DNA of 6,054 nucleotides from Alphaproteobacteria bacterium. GTDB taxonomy: Bacteria > Pseudomonadota > Alphaproteobacteria > Sphingomonadales > Sphingomonadaceae. The stretch is taken from positions 1 to 6,054 of the forward strand of contig JAQGLD010000642.1 of assembly GCA_028293055.1 (NCBI GenBank), read 5' to 3'. Numbering within the stretch: position 1 is the first letter of the stretch; every line of letters starts with the position of its first letter. The notes beneath the pieces were generated by a model. The model was not told where the DNA came from and did no database searches. It saw only the letters and a list, made by a program, of their open reading frames with translations. A program made the position numbers and the translations under genes. Shown here in pieces: positions 5,618-6,054 of this stretch.

Positions 5618-6031
5618 ATGCCGTTCGTGGGCACCTTGGAGGACCGATCGGCCATTAGGGAGCTGCTCGAAACCTATGCCGACGCCGTCATGCGCAGCGA
5701 TACCGCCGATTGGGCGGGGACCTGGTCGGACGACAATGCGGAATGGCACATTGCCGGCCACCCTTCGCTCTCGGAGGTGCGCGGCAAGCTCGATATCGTC
5801 GAAGTCTGGTGGGCCCGGATGCAGCAGATCGCCTGGATCCGGTTCGAATCCTCGGTGGGCTCGATCGTGATCCAGGGCGATTTCGCGACGGTCAGATCCT
5901 ATGCGAGCGAAGCTTTCGGGATCGGCGGCGAGACGCGACGTGCCTTCGGCCGCTATGACGACGAGCTCGTCAGGGAAGAAGCCGGCTGGCGCTTTCGAGT
6001 CCGGCGTCTGACGACGATCGCCCGTGACTGA
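5618..6031 (+). CDS. NTF2-like (SnoaL-like) protein lacking the Asp/His pair
   Basis: A 137-residue protein whose start resembles LinA and SnoaL-like proteins: LEDRSAIRELLETYADAV, then WAGTWSDDNAEWHIAG (about residues 32-47), and a closing YDDELVREEAGWRFRVRRL (about 113-131). Hand alignment keeps an Arg at the LinA Arg129 position (Arg129 here too, GWRFRVRR), but the catalytic Asp25 position holds Met25 (Asp28 is three later) and the His73 position holds Trp73 or Ile74; residues 49-137 contain no His. It may therefore bind a ligand, act as a partner or structural subunit of another NTF2-like protein, or use different chemistry. The frame is open from 5420, but that part runs inside the TetR gene. 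The ATG at 5618 has no strong Shine-Dalgarno; a GTG at 5612 would add two residues. It lies 28 bp after the TetR stop and is probably cotranscribed with it. Confidence 0.85.
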   Translation: MPFVGTLEDRSAIRELLETYADAVMRSDTADWAGTWSDDNAEWHIAGHPSLSEVRGKLDIVEVWWARMQQIAWIRFESSVGSIVIQGDFATVRSYASEAFGIGGETRRAFGRYDDELVREEAGWRFRVRRLTTIARD

Positions 6032-6054
6032 GCCTCACGATATCACAGCGGGAC
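6024..6054 (+). CDS. Possible start of a further gene (3' truncated by window)
   Basis: A GTG at 6024 opens a frame (MTEPHDITAG) that overlaps the last codons of the NTF2-like gene by 8 bp and is still open at the window edge. Short overlaps of this type are common inside operons, and the sequence is credible as an N terminus. There is no clear Shine-Dalgarno and only ten codons are visible, so no family can be named. Confidence 0.3.
   Translation, partial: MTEPHDITAG

Noticed and set aside
1..6054. Defence island, toxin-antitoxin pair, CRISPR or prophage
   Set aside because: No nuclease, methylase, repeat-spacer array, integrase or small toxin-like pair is visible; all well-supported genes are transport, regulatory or metabolic families.

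Overview
The window is a stretch of high-GC (about two thirds G+C by eye) bacterial DNA, densely packed with genes on both strands. Codon use (GCC, CTG, GATCGCC-type runs) and the gene families fit an alphaproteobacterium. I would guess a sphingomonad, but no ribosomal or other marker gene confirms this. No RNA gene, CRISPR array, intact mobile element or phage gene is visible.

Layout. (1) 1-1056 (+): the C-terminal four fifths of a spinster-like MFS transporter, cut by the window edge. (2) 1022-1765 (-): a TetR-type regulator whose 3' end overlaps the transporter gene by 35 bp. (3) 1816-3398 (+): a tight two-gene unit, a xylose-isomerase-like TIM-barrel isomerase/epimerase followed after 5 bp by an NAD-type short-chain dehydrogenase (SDR). 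(4) 3399-3778: a 380-bp AT-richer gap with no convincing gene but a perfect 15-bp inverted repeat and other symmetric elements. (5) 3779-4330 (+): an NTF2-fold (SnoaL-like) protein that keeps the active-site spacing of LinA/BaiE-type lyases. (6) 4361-4807 (-): a second, more distant NTF2-like protein. (7) 4808-5001: a divergent promoter region with a candidate operator. (8) 5002-5589 (+): a BetI-like TetR regulator, followed by (9) 5618-6031 (+): a third NTF2-like protein lacking the Asp/His pair. A further gene may begin at 6024 and run off the edge.

Taken together this looks like an accessory catabolic cluster: uptake or efflux of a small organic compound (MFS), carbonyl/hydroxyl and isomerisation chemistry (SDR, TIM barrel), proton-abstracting elimination or isomerisation (NTF2-fold proteins), and two ligand-sensing repressors. 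This role is inferred from families and neighbourhood. The substrate cannot be read from the sequence; steroid or bile-acid-like, terpenoid and aromatic compounds are all possible. The least ordinary feature is three diverged NTF2-fold proteins within 2.3 kb around one TetR gene.
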